A stretch of DNA of 64,000 bases from Siphonodentalium dalli. Taxonomy: Eukaryota; Mollusca; Scaphopoda; Gadilida; Siphonodentaliidae. The notes beneath the pieces were generated by a model that searched no databases, was not told where the DNA came from, and worked only from the letters and a program-made list of their open reading frames with translations. Shown in pieces: positions 1-11,389 of the stretch (its first letter is position 1; every line of letters begins with the position of its first letter). Position numbers and translations under genes: made by a program. The stretch covers positions 186,504,369 through 186,568,368 of the forward strand of contig CP136061.1 of NCBI GenBank assembly GCA_032622095.1, read 5' to 3'.

Positions 1-1376
1 TGATGATCAGACTAAAGGTACGACATGCAGCCCGTGCTAAAGAATTTAGTCATACAAAGAGTAAAATCCAAGATGGCTGCTGGCGGCCATGTTTTTTGGC
101 CGAATGACGCCAAAATTACTCGTTGCCATCTACATGTCAATATTATCATCCATGACAAATTTCATGATGATCAGACAAACATTACGACCTGTGGCCCGTG
201 CTAATGGATTAAATTTTTTAATCCAAGATGGCCACTGGCGGCCATGTTTTTTGTCCGAATGACCCCAAAATGACTCGTTCCCATCTACATTCCAATATCA
301 ACAGCCATGACAAATTTTATGATGATCAGACTAAAGGTACGACCTGTAGCCCGTGCTAAAGGATTTAGTCATACAAAGAGTAAAATCCAAGATGGCTGCT
401 GGCGGCCATGTTTTTTGTCCGAATGACCCCAAAATGACTCGTTCCCATCTACATTCCAATATCAACAGCCATGACAAATTTTATGATGATCAGACTAAAG
501 GTACAACCTGTAGCCCGTGCTAAAGGATTTAGTCATACAAAGAGTAAAATCCAAGATGGCTGCTGGCGACCATGTTTTTTGGCCGATTGACCCCAAAATT
601 ACTCGTTCCCATCTACATGTCATTGTTAACATCCATGACAAATTTTATGATGATCAGACTGAAGGTACGACCTGTAGCCCGTGCTAAAGGATTTAGTCAT
701 ACAAAGAGTAAAATCCAAGATGGCTGCTGGCGGCCATGTTTTTTGGCCAAATAACCCCAAAATGACTCGTTCCCATCTACATGTCATTATTAACATTCAG
801 GACAAATTTTATGATGATCAGACTAAAGGTACGACCTGTAGCCCGTGCTAAAGGATTTAGTCATACAAAAAGTAAAATCCAAAATGGCTGCTGGCGACCT
901 AGTCCAAGTCTTCTCGTTTTTACTCGTTCCCATCTACATGTCAATATTAACATCCATGACAAATTTCATGATGATCAGACGAACAGTACGAACTGTGGCC
1001 CGTGCTAATGGATTAAATTTTTAAATGCAAGATGGCTGCTGGTGGCCATGTTTTTTGTCCGAATGACCCCCAAAATGACTCATTCCCATCTACATTTCAA
1101 TATCAACAGCCATGACAAATTTTATGATGATTAGACTAAATGTACGACCTGTAGCCCGTGCTAAAGGATTTAGTCATACAAAGAGTAAAATCCAAGATGG
1201 CTGCTGGCAGCCATGTTTTTGGGCCGAATGACCCCAAAATGACTCGTTCCCATCTACATGTCATTATTAACATTCAGGACAAATTTTATGATGATCAGAC
1301 TAAAGGTACGACCTGTAGCCCGTGCTAAAGGATTTAGTCATACAAAGAGTAAAATCCAAAATGGCTGCTGGCGACC
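1..1376. repeat. Family A tandem array, left part (~163-bp monomers)
   Basis: About eight diverged head-to-tail monomers of roughly 163 bp. Each contains the blocks GATGATCAGAC, AAAATCCAAGATGGCTGCTG, CCATGTTTTTTGGCCGAATG and CGTTCCCATCTACATG. The array runs off the left edge of the window and continues after the nested insertion at 1377-2535. Short open frames here are translations of the repeat. The architecture (tandem ~160-bp core, simple-sequence stretch, terminal hairpin) recalls the pearl/HINE non-autonomous elements of bivalves. That family assignment is inference. Confidence 0.9.
891..917. other. Relic of nested element terminus inside an array monomer
   Basis: A monomer carries CTGGCGACC (891-899) followed by TAGTCCAAGTCTTCTCGT (900-917), then jumps back into array sequence. 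These are exactly the target duplication and first 18 bp of the element inserted at 1377. The flanking monomer also shares the variant AAAATCCAAAATGGC with the monomer at the real insertion. It therefore looks like a duplicated copy of the insertion site that has lost the element body. Confidence 0.8.
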
Positions 1377-2535
1377 TAGTCCAAGTCTTCTCGTACTAAA
1401 ACCGGTATATTGGGATGGAGGTGCCGGTCTTTAGTCCGAGTTCCAGGCCCATGCATTCTTATGACACGACTTAAGCGTTAGTGACCCGCTCAAATAAAAC
1501 CACAATTATATGAAATAAAATATCACAATTGCGACAATAAACGGATATTTTCCGCAGAAGACATGCTATTTTATCTGAAACCCACATCAGTTGTGAATTT
1601 AAAACGGTAATTTAATGCGAAAAGAGACATTTACCTCAATGTTTACAATTTTTTTAAAGTATGCGAACTCGGTTGACCTCGCGAACTGTGTTCGGCATTT
1701 TCCGTTGAAAATATTCCGTAGATTTTGGACAACAACGCAAATTACGATGAATTCTCCATTGTAATCGTAATTATGTGTGTCAATAAATAAAATAATAAAT
1801 AGATTAATTAAACATTGGAGATATAAATGTAATACACTAAATAAATGAACCTTAAGTTTGAAAAGTCCCACTAAAACGGAAGAACTATATTTCGAAACTG
1901 TGTGATTCGGTTCTCCGATTATTTTATCAACACAGATGTCAAAATGCATGGCAACTTGGCAAGTCAGACACAAGAGTTCTAATTTGCTCCAATTTTGACA
2001 AGTTGCTTGCGAAAATTGTCAACAAAACTACCGTTCTGATCCTCCATTATGTCATTAAGTTTTTAGTGCGGGAATTGTTCTGAAAGCACATAGAAAACTG
2101 GACTTTCGGGCGATCGGTTTTCGCCATTTTTGTTCGGAAAACCCGCGCTATATATAGAAACGGAAAGTAGAATTCCCAGAACAAACAGCGGATTATGCCG
2201 AACTTATTCGGACCACTTCGGCTTTCGGTTAAAACGTAAACAAACAGAGAAACAAATCGATGTTTGTGTCAATCAACCGGAATACTCTATGTGTAATTTA
2301 ACATTAAAGTTAGATTATTATACACCATTATGACCATAAGATGTAAGCCTTTCCGATGTATATAGCATCATGTATTGATTTGCTAGGTAAATCGAGTAAA
2401 ATACACCACAAATTCCCGCCACAGATCGTGGGCGTAAGTCGTGTCATAGGATTGGTATACAAGCGGTCTTGGACTAAAGACCGGCACCTCCATCCCAATA
2501 TCTTAGCCGGTTTTAGTACGAGAAGACTTGGACTA
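1377..2535. mobile_element. Mutator-like non-autonomous DNA element nested in the array
   Basis: The ends are imperfect inverted repeats of about 110 bp, starting TAGTCCAAGTCTTCTCGTAC at 1377 and ending with its complement at 2535. The element is flanked by the 9-bp direct duplication CTGGCGACC (1368-1376 and 2536-2544). Outside the duplication the family A monomer continues seamlessly. A 9-bp duplication with long terminal inverted repeats is the Mutator (MULE) signature. No transposase is visible. The largest internal frame (1599-1973, minus) resembles nothing I recognise. Length is 1159 bp. Confidence 0.8.
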
Positions 2536-2544
2536 CTGGCGACC

Positions 2545-3549
2545 ATGTTTTTTGGCAGAATGACCCCAAAATTACTCGTTCCCATCTACATGTCATTGTT
2601 AACATCCATGACAAATTTTATGATGATCAGACTAAAGGTACGACATGCAGCCCGTGCTAAAGAATTTAGTCATACAAAGAGTAAAATCGAAGATGGCTGC
2701 TGGCCGCCATGTTTTTTGGCCGAATGACCCCAAAATTACTCGTTCCCATCTACATGTCAATATTAACATCCATGACAAATTTCATGATGATCAGACGAAC
2801 AGTACGACCTGTGGCCCGTGCTAATGGATTGAATTTTGAAATCCAAGATGGCCACTGGCGGCCATGTTTTTTGTCCGAATGACCCCAAAATGACTCGTTC
2901 CCATCTACATGTGATTATTAACATTCTTGACAAATTTTATGATGATCAGACTAAAGGTACGACCTGTAGCCCGTGCTAAAGGATTTAGTCATACAAAGAG
3001 TGAAATCAAAGATGCCTGCTGGCGGCCACGTTTTTTGGCCGAATGACCCCAAAATGACTCGTTCCCATCTACATGTCATTATTAACATTCATGACAAATT
3101 TTATGATGATAAGACTAAAAGTACGACCTGTAGCCCGTGCTAAAGAATTTAGTCATACAAAGAGTAAAATCCAAGATGGCTGCTGGCGGCCATGTTTTTG
3201 GGCCAAATGACCCCAAAATTACTCGTTCCCATCGACATGTCAATATTAACATCCATGACAAATTTCATGATGATCAGACAAACAGTACGGCCTGTAGCCC
3301 GTGCTAATGGATTGAATTTTGAAATGCAAGATGGCCACTGGCGGCCATGTTTTTTTACCGAATGACCCCAAAATTAATCATTCTGGTCTAAATGTTGATG
3401 TCAACAGCTATGACAAATTTCATAATGATCCGACCAAAGGTACGACCTGTAGACTGCATTGTTGACGCCTTACGTACACACGCACACACAGACGACGGAT
3501 GACAAAGCCATGGCAATAGCTCAAACTTTACAAAGTAAAGTTGAGCTAA
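2545..3549. repeat. Family A tandem array, right part, with 3' terminus
   Basis: The array resumes directly after the nested element and runs about five more monomers. It then reaches a unique tail: a CA-rich stretch (about 3474-3494), GACGACGGATGAC, AAGCCATGGCAATAG, and a terminal hairpin. The hairpin (3519-3545) pairs CTCAAACTTTAC with GTAAAGTTGAG and is followed at once by CTAA and a T. Hairpin plus CTRR plus T is the classical Helitron 3' end, so this may be a Helitron-type non-autonomous element. Confidence 0.75.
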
Positions 3550-5099
3550 TAAGGACTAATCAAGGAGTTGTAAAAGCTTGTAATATTAATGAATACCAAT
3601 GTCAATGGTATGACAAGTGATGATAATCCGATTAACAACTGATTAAACTTTAAAGGTACGGTTGGCCTTGGCGGTGGGTATCCTGTGAAAATATTTCCAC
3701 CCGTCAAAAACCGCCACAAACAGAAAGAACAACAAAATGTAGACAGACTTTGTCCGTATACAAATAAGATATATCGCATAAACAGTATGTTATTGTCATA
3801 TTTTTTACCATTGTTATGTAAACAAAGCATAAAAAGTAACTTTTCTGGTATTTGTTTATATTATGATGGTAAACATAAAGAGCGTTCTATGTGGGTGAAT
3901 TCCTGATATGGAACGAATAAAGAGCGTTTATGCCATTTGTGTGTGATTAGCCAGCAGCATTGTGTTGTCTTCTGTAACACAATCAGGCTCTTGCTTGGGT
4001 AAAATATAGTAAATCTTTATGATAACATGCTGTTTACGCAATGGTCATGGTATATATGAACGAAACTGTATGCGTTTTAATGTTTTTCTGTTTACGGTGA
4101 TTGGAACAAATATGAATATTTTCGACAACTAAGGCCTCACGTGCCTTTAAAGCAATAAACTTAGCAAGTTGGATAGCTGTGTTACAATAGTGATTAATGT
4201 GTTCTAACAAAGACCAGTGGAGCTTATAATATACACGAACAGGTTATTTAATTACCTGCATTGTAACCAAGTACATGCAATTAATTTACAACGGTTGACA
4301 GACACGTTAACTCTCATGATATTGGCGTGAGACTCACGATTTCAGGACCCTGTTTTTAATAGTAAGCAAGCACGTGCTATTGTTTACATAATAAATCTGC
4401 AACTCACAAACGTAAAAAAAAGTTGGATTGGGAAACGGAGTCAGATGCAAACTACTTTCGTAAAACTAAAAAATCATGAATATTTTTAGAGTTTAAATGC
4501 ATAGACATTGAACAGACATCATGATTTGTTTACATAGGCTACTGTATGCGTGGTGGTGACCATGCGTGGCTATACAATTTGCGGTTACAAAATGACCCGG
4601 CAGAACAAAGTAACGACAAACTTCTTCTTCATATGTGCGAGTAGCTCATCATAAACTTCGTTGCAAAGCGTAATTTGCCGTTTCCAAAAGCACTCAATGT
4701 GATTAGAATATGTGGATACAGTACACAATTTTGTATACTTAAAACTGCCTCGTTAGAATAGTTTTAAGACTATATATTTTTTGAAAAACAAGTCAAATTT
4801 CCACCGGTAAAATTACTGTAAATCCCAAGCTAGTTTGGTAAAATTTGGAAGGCGACTTCGTTTTCACCTTGCGGACATCCCGAGGGCAAAGTCGCCGGCG
4901 ATAAGGCGATAACTTCGCCCCAGTCACCTTCTAGCTTGGGGCCTGATACACCACACACATATATATATATACATACATATGTATACATATATACACGCAT
5001 ACAGAAATATGTGTATATAAATTCATATGGATAACTCTATAGATCAGTGTACTATCTTAGTTGTATTCTTTAAAAACATGTTTCAAATAAATGCTGATA
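3550..5099. other. Intergenic or intronic stretch without recognisable gene
   Basis: No convincing coding region. It contains two TAAAGAGCG motifs (3876-3884 and 3918-3926) that also recur inside the Helitron copies. It also contains a 117-bp segment with 10-bp inverted ends CCCAAGCTAG (4824-4833) and CTAGCTTGGG (4931-4940), and an AT-rich TATA/CATA microsatellite at about 4960-5000. A 58-codon minus-strand frame near 4580-4760 is probably chance. Confidence 0.5.
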
Positions 5100-5339
5100 T
5101 ATTGATATATTTTCAACAGCAAGGAGGCCATATAACTTTTCTAGTGAAGGGTTCAACCAGTAATATTAGTCAGGAATGTATTTTCTTCTGATTGTGACAA
5201 AATTATCGCAGATCAAAAGAATATGAAACTCGTCACATGTTTCCGAACCGCACATTTTGCATAGCAAACTCTCGTGTTTTCACCATCTTGAAAGCTCGTT
5301 TGGTAGTCTATGGTTTGCTGTCCTAAATTTCACCAATGC
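5100..5339 (-). pseudogene. Non-LTR retrotransposon, C-terminal fragment
   Basis: Read on the minus strand, the frame begins with KFRTANHRLPNE and continues through a zinc-knuckle-like C-x2-C ... H-x4-C block (CKMC, then DEFHILLIC) into RRKYIP ... YYWLNPSLEKLY. This parallels RFRTRNHRLA, CTLC, EYHTLLIC and KFIPRYYYTHPNDDKL of the better preserved fragment at 47337-48446. It is therefore the tail of the same class of reverse-transcriptase polyprotein. Two in-frame stops and loss of everything upstream make it a dead 5'-truncated copy. The left and right limits are approximate. Confidence 0.65.
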
Positions 5340-6525
5340 ATAATAACATATATGTAATACCCCACAGCAGAGTTATGTGTTGGGTTCTCTTCGCTTTCAC
5401 ATTTGGAATCGCCGTCATTACTTTCCTTTGCAATTTCTACCATTATCACCGGCATTCTATAATTTCGACAACAGTGTGCAAAATGATGATATCGAGAACA
5501 CAGTGCTTTCCTCAAGCTGGACATACTGGACTTTTCATTGCATGATTATTGAGACCCCATTTTCACAAAACACGGCTGTGAGGTATTTTTGTTGTTGCAT
5601 TTGTTTTCCGTATCCCTTTTTGACAACCTGTACTGCATGGCGCTGATACTTTCTGCATACCACTTGCCCCAATCACAAATGATTTCCATTAGTGACCATT
5701 AGATGTTAAGGTAAAATAAATTCAGGTGGGGGGAGGGTAAAAACTAGGTAATTTAAAAAAAAAATGTAATGCCACTACCAAAGTAAAAACATGCTTCCTT
5801 GTCAGCAGTGATAATTTTTCTAGACAATCTATGCAAAACAATTGAAAACTTTAATTATAATGAATCTTTAACTTTATTTCAGCAAATAAATTCTAACTGT
5901 TGTGTCTTAACAGTGACATTAGGTTAACACTCACGCTAACAGTTAGCTTCTATTAAAATATGGCTATGACCTTACTCCTTTGTTCATCGGTCCAGTATAT
6001 AGGACAATGGATGGTTATTGTCGAGATCGTACCTTATTTTACAAACATCGATCCATTATTTCAATAACGAACGCAAAATATCCAATTTAATGAACAGATA
6101 TTCACTGTAAATTATTTCATTTTATATGACTTGCATGTGTATAATTGATACCATAATATATGCATGTTGCTATCTAGACAGCGATTTTCAAGTATAATAT
6201 CAATCTGAGTGTTATCTAGAAACATGGGATACATGTAATATACATCATCACTCAGGTGGGGTCTCTAACTTCAAATTTCAGGCATGTTGTTTCTGGTCGA
6301 CAATGAATTTTCTACTGTTAAAATTATCAAAGTTGAGCTATAAAAGGGCCGTAACTCTGTCAAAAATCATCAGACCATGACCAGTCACCATAATCCAACT
6401 TGGTCTGCATCTTCTCAAGTAAGAACCACGCACCAATTATCAAGAAATTCTGTTGATTATTGCTCAAGTTATCATCTGGACAACCCAAAAACTAATTAAA
6501 ATCTACTATTTCTAAGTAATATGAA
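5340..6525. other. No recognisable gene
   Basis: Overlapping short frames at 5330-5646 on both strands show no family motif. A G-rich patch lies near 5726 and an A-run near 5755. From about 6325 the text (AAGTTGAGCTATAA, then GGCCGTAACTCTGTC) matches the start of family B repeats, here as a single diverged copy. Confidence 0.5.
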
Positions 6526-7105
6526 AGTGTCAATGACACTCTACCTCAACTTGGAAATGGGATGATGCCATGTATTACAGTCATATACTAACAGAAAGAG
6601 TAAAATCCGAGATGGCTTCTTGGGTGTGCCGAAGGATTTAGTCATACAAAGAATAAAATTTAAGATGACCATTGGCAGCCAATGTTTTTCAATGAAATAC
6701 GGAAAAAGTTTACATGGCTCCCATCTATGTAGACACCCAAAAATTCCATATGAAGTTTGGTACATGATCGGATGAGGAATCGTTCAAATTTGATAACTCC
6801 TATCTAGAGGTGATCCAAAACATGCCTGTAAATTTTAAAAACAATTCTCCAATAAATATGGGCTGCAGCATGCGGCGATGGATTCAAATTTTAAATCCAA
6901 GATGGCTGTTGGCAGCCATGTTTTTTTAAAGAATTTAAAAAAAAAATTAATGGTTTGCATCTAGAGATCACCCCGAAAATTCATATGAAGTTTGGTGACG
7001 AACGGATGAGAGATGTGACCTGTAGGGTGAGCTAATGATAATTGTTGACGAACAGACGGAAACCCATGGCAATAGCCCAAACTTGACTTTATCAAGTTGA
7101 GCTAA
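6526..7105. mobile_element. Family A element, short copy
   Basis: The head begins with the small perfect inverted repeat AGTGTCA-A-TGACACT (6526-6540), followed by CTCAACTTGGAAATGGGATG. A few strongly diverged monomers follow (AAAATCCGAGATGGC, GGCAGCCATG), then the usual tail CCATGGCAATAG, a hairpin, and CTAA at 7102-7105. With the copy at 8043-10385 it defines the whole element: head hairpin, variable monomer number, tail hairpin. Confidence 0.65.
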
Positions 7106-7870
7106 AAATGGCCATAACTCCGTCAAAATTCGAACTCCGAACTTGACCTAAGTAATGTGATGGTTATTCCTCAGACCAAGTTTCGTTTTGATCGGATAAT
7201 CGGAACTGGAGTTAACATCTGGACAACGAATAGGATGGACACACAATGGATGGACAGCTGCCCCGACGGAAGGATGGACGCAGCTGATTACAAAAGTCCT
7301 CCCTAAGTTTTCGGGGGACATTTAGATATTTTGTATACTGTTGTTGTAACTGGAGGTCTACAATCCTGAATACATCTCTAATAGAAGGGCGGACTGAATC
7401 CAAATTCGAACTTGACCTGTATTTTCATGTGGCTAATCAACATACAAAAATTGGAAACAGTCAGACAACTAAAACTAAAGTTATCATCTGGATACCAAAA
7501 TAATTGGCAAATTCTAAGTCGACAAGGACCATAACTCCTGCAAAAATTGGCAGGCGGAACCAAATTCGAACTTGACCTGTATTTTGGGCTAGTAAACTCA
7601 CATACCAAATTTCTTTCCATTCAGTTAAGATTTACTAAAGTTATCATCCAGAAACGAAAATTGAGCACAAATTCCAACAAAAATGGCCGTAACTTTCCAG
7701 AAAATTGGCGGGCGGAACCCGCATTCAAACTTGACCTGTATTTTATACTAGTAAACCCACATACCAAATTTCATTCCATTCAGTTCAGTCTTACTAAAGT
7801 TATCATCCGGAAACAAACAAAAGCGAATGGACATACGGACAGCTATACGAACCAATAATATCATAATACG
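7106..7870. repeat. Family B tandem repeat (~158-bp monomers)
   Basis: It starts directly at the tail of the preceding family A element. Monomers carry GGCCATAACTCC, GGCGGAACC, AACTTGACCTGTATTTT, CATACCAAATTTC and AAAGTTATCATCCGGAAAC with a spacing of about 158 bp. It ends with GGACATACGGACAGC and an A-run. The open frame at 7547-7858 is just two monomers read through. Diverged copies occur at 19850-20290 and 24895-25170, and a tail-only copy near 16930-17020. Confidence 0.75.
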
Positions 7871-8042
7871 TTCTGTTTTAAAAAAAAAGAACATTTAAAT
7901 GACAGTATAGGCATACTATGTGCTTATTTGACTGTTTCAAACTGATATTTCAGCCCTCACATCATATGCATTGAATTGAACAATGTAATAATCAACTATT
8001 ATATTTGAAAATTCAAACACAGTACTTGCAACACAATAATGA

Positions 8043-10385
8043 AAGTGTCAATGATACTGTAGCTCAACTTGGAAAGGGAATAATTTAATGTGTTACATTC
8101 AATGGAGCGATTAGGAATGCGGAAAGTTGAAATGTCTAAGTAATACCAGATTATCAACATGAAGAGATATATATAAAGTAAAATCCAAGATGGTTGCTGG
8201 CGGCTATGTTTTCGAATGAAATTCAAAAACATTTGATAGCTTCCATCTATTAGATCAATATCACAATTAATATGAAGTTTGATGATGATCGGCTGAGGGA
8301 AGTGGACTGTTGGGTGTGCCAAAGGATTTAGTCATGTAAAGAGTAAAATCCAAGATGGCTGCCAATGGACATGTTTAATGACCGAATGACACCAAAATGA
8401 ATCGTTCCCATCTACATATCAATGTTAACAGGCATGATAAATGTCAGCGGCCATGTTTTATGGCCGAATGATGCCAAAATGACTCGTTCCCATCTACATG
8501 TCAATATTAACATCCATACAAATTTCATGATGATCAGGCGAACTGCCTGTAGCCCGTGCTAATTGAATTTTGAAATCCAAGATGACCACTGGCAGCCATG
8601 TTTTTTTGCCGAATGACCCCAAAATGACTCATTTCCCATCTACATGTCAATTTCAACAGTCATGAGAAATTTCATAACGATCCGACCAAAGGTACGACCT
8701 GTATCTCATGCCAAAGGATTTAGTCATGCAAAGAGTAAAATCCAAGATGGCTGCTGGTGGCCATGTTGTATGGCCGATTGATCCCAAAATGACCCGTTCC
8801 CATCTACATGTCAATATTAACAACCATGAGAAAATTCATGATGATCAGAGGAAAACTCCGGCATGTAGTCCATGCTAATGGATTGAATTTTTAAATCCAA
8901 GATGGCCACTGGTGGCCATGTTTATATGCCGAATGACCCCAAAATGACTCGTTCCCATCTACATTCCAATGTTAACAGCTATGACAAAATTTCATGATGA
9001 TCTGACCAAAGGTACGACCTGTAGCCCAGGCAAAAGGATTTAGTTATGCAAAGAGCAAAATCCAAGATGGCTGCCCGTGGCCATGTTTTATGGCCAAATG
9101 ACCCCAAAATGACTCGTTCCCATCTACATGTCAAGATTAACATCCATGACAAATTTCATGATGATCCTACGAAAGGTACGATCTGTAGCCCATGCCAAAG
9201 GATTTAGTCATGCAAAGAATAAAATCCAAGATGGCTGCTGGCGGCCATGTTTTTTCACCAAATGACCCAAACATGACTCGTTCCCATCTACATGTCAATA
9301 TTAACATAAATGACAAATTTCATGATGATCAGATAAATAGTACGGCCTGTAGCCCATGCTACTGGATTGATATTTGAAATCCAAGAAGGCCGCTGGTGGC
9401 CATGTTTTTTTTCCGAATGACCCCAAAATGACTCGTTACTATCTACATGTCAATGTTAACAGACATGACAAATTTCATGATGATCTGACCAAAGGTACGA
9501 CCTGTAGCCCAGGCAAAAGTATTTAGTCATGCAAAGAATAAAATCCAAGAGGGCTGCTGCATGGCGGCCATGTTATTTTGCCGAATGACCCCAAAATGAC
9601 TCGTTCCCATCTACATGTCAATATTAACATAAATGACATTATTTCATGATGATCAAACAAACAGTACGGCTTGTAGTCCGTGCTAATGGATTGCATTTTG
9701 AAATCCAAGATGGCTGCTGGTGGCCATGTTTCTTTGCCAAATGACCCCAAAATGATTCGTTCCCATCTACATGTCAATGCCCATGACAAATTTCTTAATG
9801 ATCCGACCAAAGGTATGACTCATGCAAAGAATAAAATCCAAGATGGCTGCTGGAGGCCATGTTTTATGGCCGAATGACCCCAAAATGACTCGTCCCCATC
9901 AACATGTAATTGTTAACATCCATGACAAATTTCATTATGATCTGACCAAACGTATGACTACAGCGCCAAACGATTTAGTCATGCAAAGAGTAAAATCCAA
10001 TATGGCTTCCATTGGCCATGTTTTATGGCCAATCGACCCCAAAATGACTCGTTCCCATCTACATGTCAATATTAACATCCATGACAAATTTCATGATGAT
10101 CAGGTGAACAGTAGGACCCGTAGCCCGTGCTAATAGATTGAATTTTGAAATCCAAGATGGCCACTGGCAGACATGTTTTTTTTCCGAATGACCACAAAAT
10201 GACTCGTTCCCATCTACATGTCAATGTAAACAGCTATGACAAATTTTATAATGATCTGACCAAAGGTACACCTGTAGCCCATGCTAAAGGAAATTATTGA
10301 CTAATCACACACACACATGCACACACGGATGACGGATACCAAGCCATGGCAATAGCTCAAACTTTACAAAGTAAAGTTGAGCTAA
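8043..10385. mobile_element. Family A element, long complete copy
   Basis: The head AGTGTCAATGATACT (8043) is followed by a unique leader. About 13 diverged ~163-bp monomers come next, then the tail: CA-rich stretch, GACGGATACCAAGCCATGG, a hairpin pairing CTCAAACTTTAC with GTAAAGTTGAG, and CTAA at 10382-10385. Short open frames at 9192-10133 on both strands are translations of monomers. Monomers alternate between an ATGGCTGCTGGC type and an ATGGCCACTGGC type, which suggests a two-monomer higher-order unit. Confidence 0.75.
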
Positions 10386-10522
10386 AAAACAATACATCTA
10401 AACAAAATAAAATTACCTAAATTTCCCTTGATTCTGAGAAAATTAATCCCCAATGTGGAAATATTCTGCTAAAGAACCAATACAAATAAATATGATGCAT
10501 GTTGCCATCAGGCCTGAGAATA

Positions 10523-10957
10523 AGGTGCCTGTCATTTGCAGAATGAGGTCCCCAAAGGGTGAATTTAGTGACGATATACTGCATAGCAGGCTAGAATCAC
10601 CAAATTAACCCTCTGGGGACCTCACTCTGCTTAGGCCTCATCTTCTCTGGAAAGTGTCTTTATTATCAAATTTCTATAGAAATTTCTTCAATTAGATCCT
10701 ATTTCTTTTTTAGTTTAGTTTCTCTATATCCCCAAATTGGCACACGACACATTGCATAATTGAGGTTCCTAATGGGTGCACATCACAATATTCACCATTT
10801 GGGAACTTCAATCTGAGTCTATGTCTCCCATAGCAGATGAGGCCATGCAGAATGAGGTCCACAGAGGATGAATTTGGTGACGCCAGCCCGCTATGTGGGA
10901 TAGCGTCACTAAAATCACCCTCTGGGGACTACATTCTGCAAATGACAGGCAGGCACA
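10523..10957. mobile_element. Fold-back (inverted-repeat) MITE
   Basis: The left end GCCTGTCATTTGCAGAATG (about 10527) is answered by its complement ending near 10953. The arms are about 46 bp and imperfect. A second, inner inverted pair (ACCTCACTCTGCTTAGGCC near 10619 and GGCCATGCAGAATGAGGTCC near 10842) nests inside it. No open frame and no clear target duplication were found. It lies in an intron or just downstream of the KASH5-like gene. Confidence 0.6.
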
Positions 10958-11314
10958 CTGAACTCAGACTTGGTTGCCATCCACATACGAATTTTCAAGA
11001 GTATGCGCTTTGAGAATCTCTTCAGATTCTCCCATTCAGTTATAAAAGTGTACATTGGAATGGTCTATTATTCATTCGGAGGGTGAAAATCTAATATAAG
11101 TGCAGAAGTATTTGTATCCCTTGGTGGGAAATTTGAACAAATATAAACTTATTATCAGAACATTTCCTAAGGAAACTACTTGTCAATGAGTAATTAGTAA
11201 AGAAAGGGTTAAATAACATGATAAAGTAGGTCAGGACCCAGGTGTTGAGAAATTTTGTAATATTCGGAAAATGGAGAATGTGATAGAAAACAAAACTCTT
11301 TATATTTAAATTAC

Positions 11315-11389
11315 CCAAACAATAGATCAGCTCGAGCATCACCCAAGACCGTATCAGGAACACTGAAACTTTGTCCAAACTCTGAATTT
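11315..11389 (-). CDS. Possible third exon of the KASH5/LRMP-like gene
   Basis: Read on the minus strand, an acceptor (TTTTAG) at 11390 is followed by 75 nt without stop, encoding NSEFGQSFSVPDTVLGDARA and a few more residues. A GTAATT donor follows at 11314. The upstream exon ends with two bases of a codon, and this one supplies the third (AG+A, Arg), so the phase fits. The peptide has no diagnostic motif, and an alternative acceptor 9 nt upstream would give a stop. The next exon, expected to start a coiled coil, was not found. Confidence 0.4.

Noticed and set aside
4580-4760. Minus-strand frame containing FWKRQITLCNEVYDELLAHM
   Set aside because: Protein-like to the eye, but only 58 codons between stops with no start, splice sites or recognised domain.
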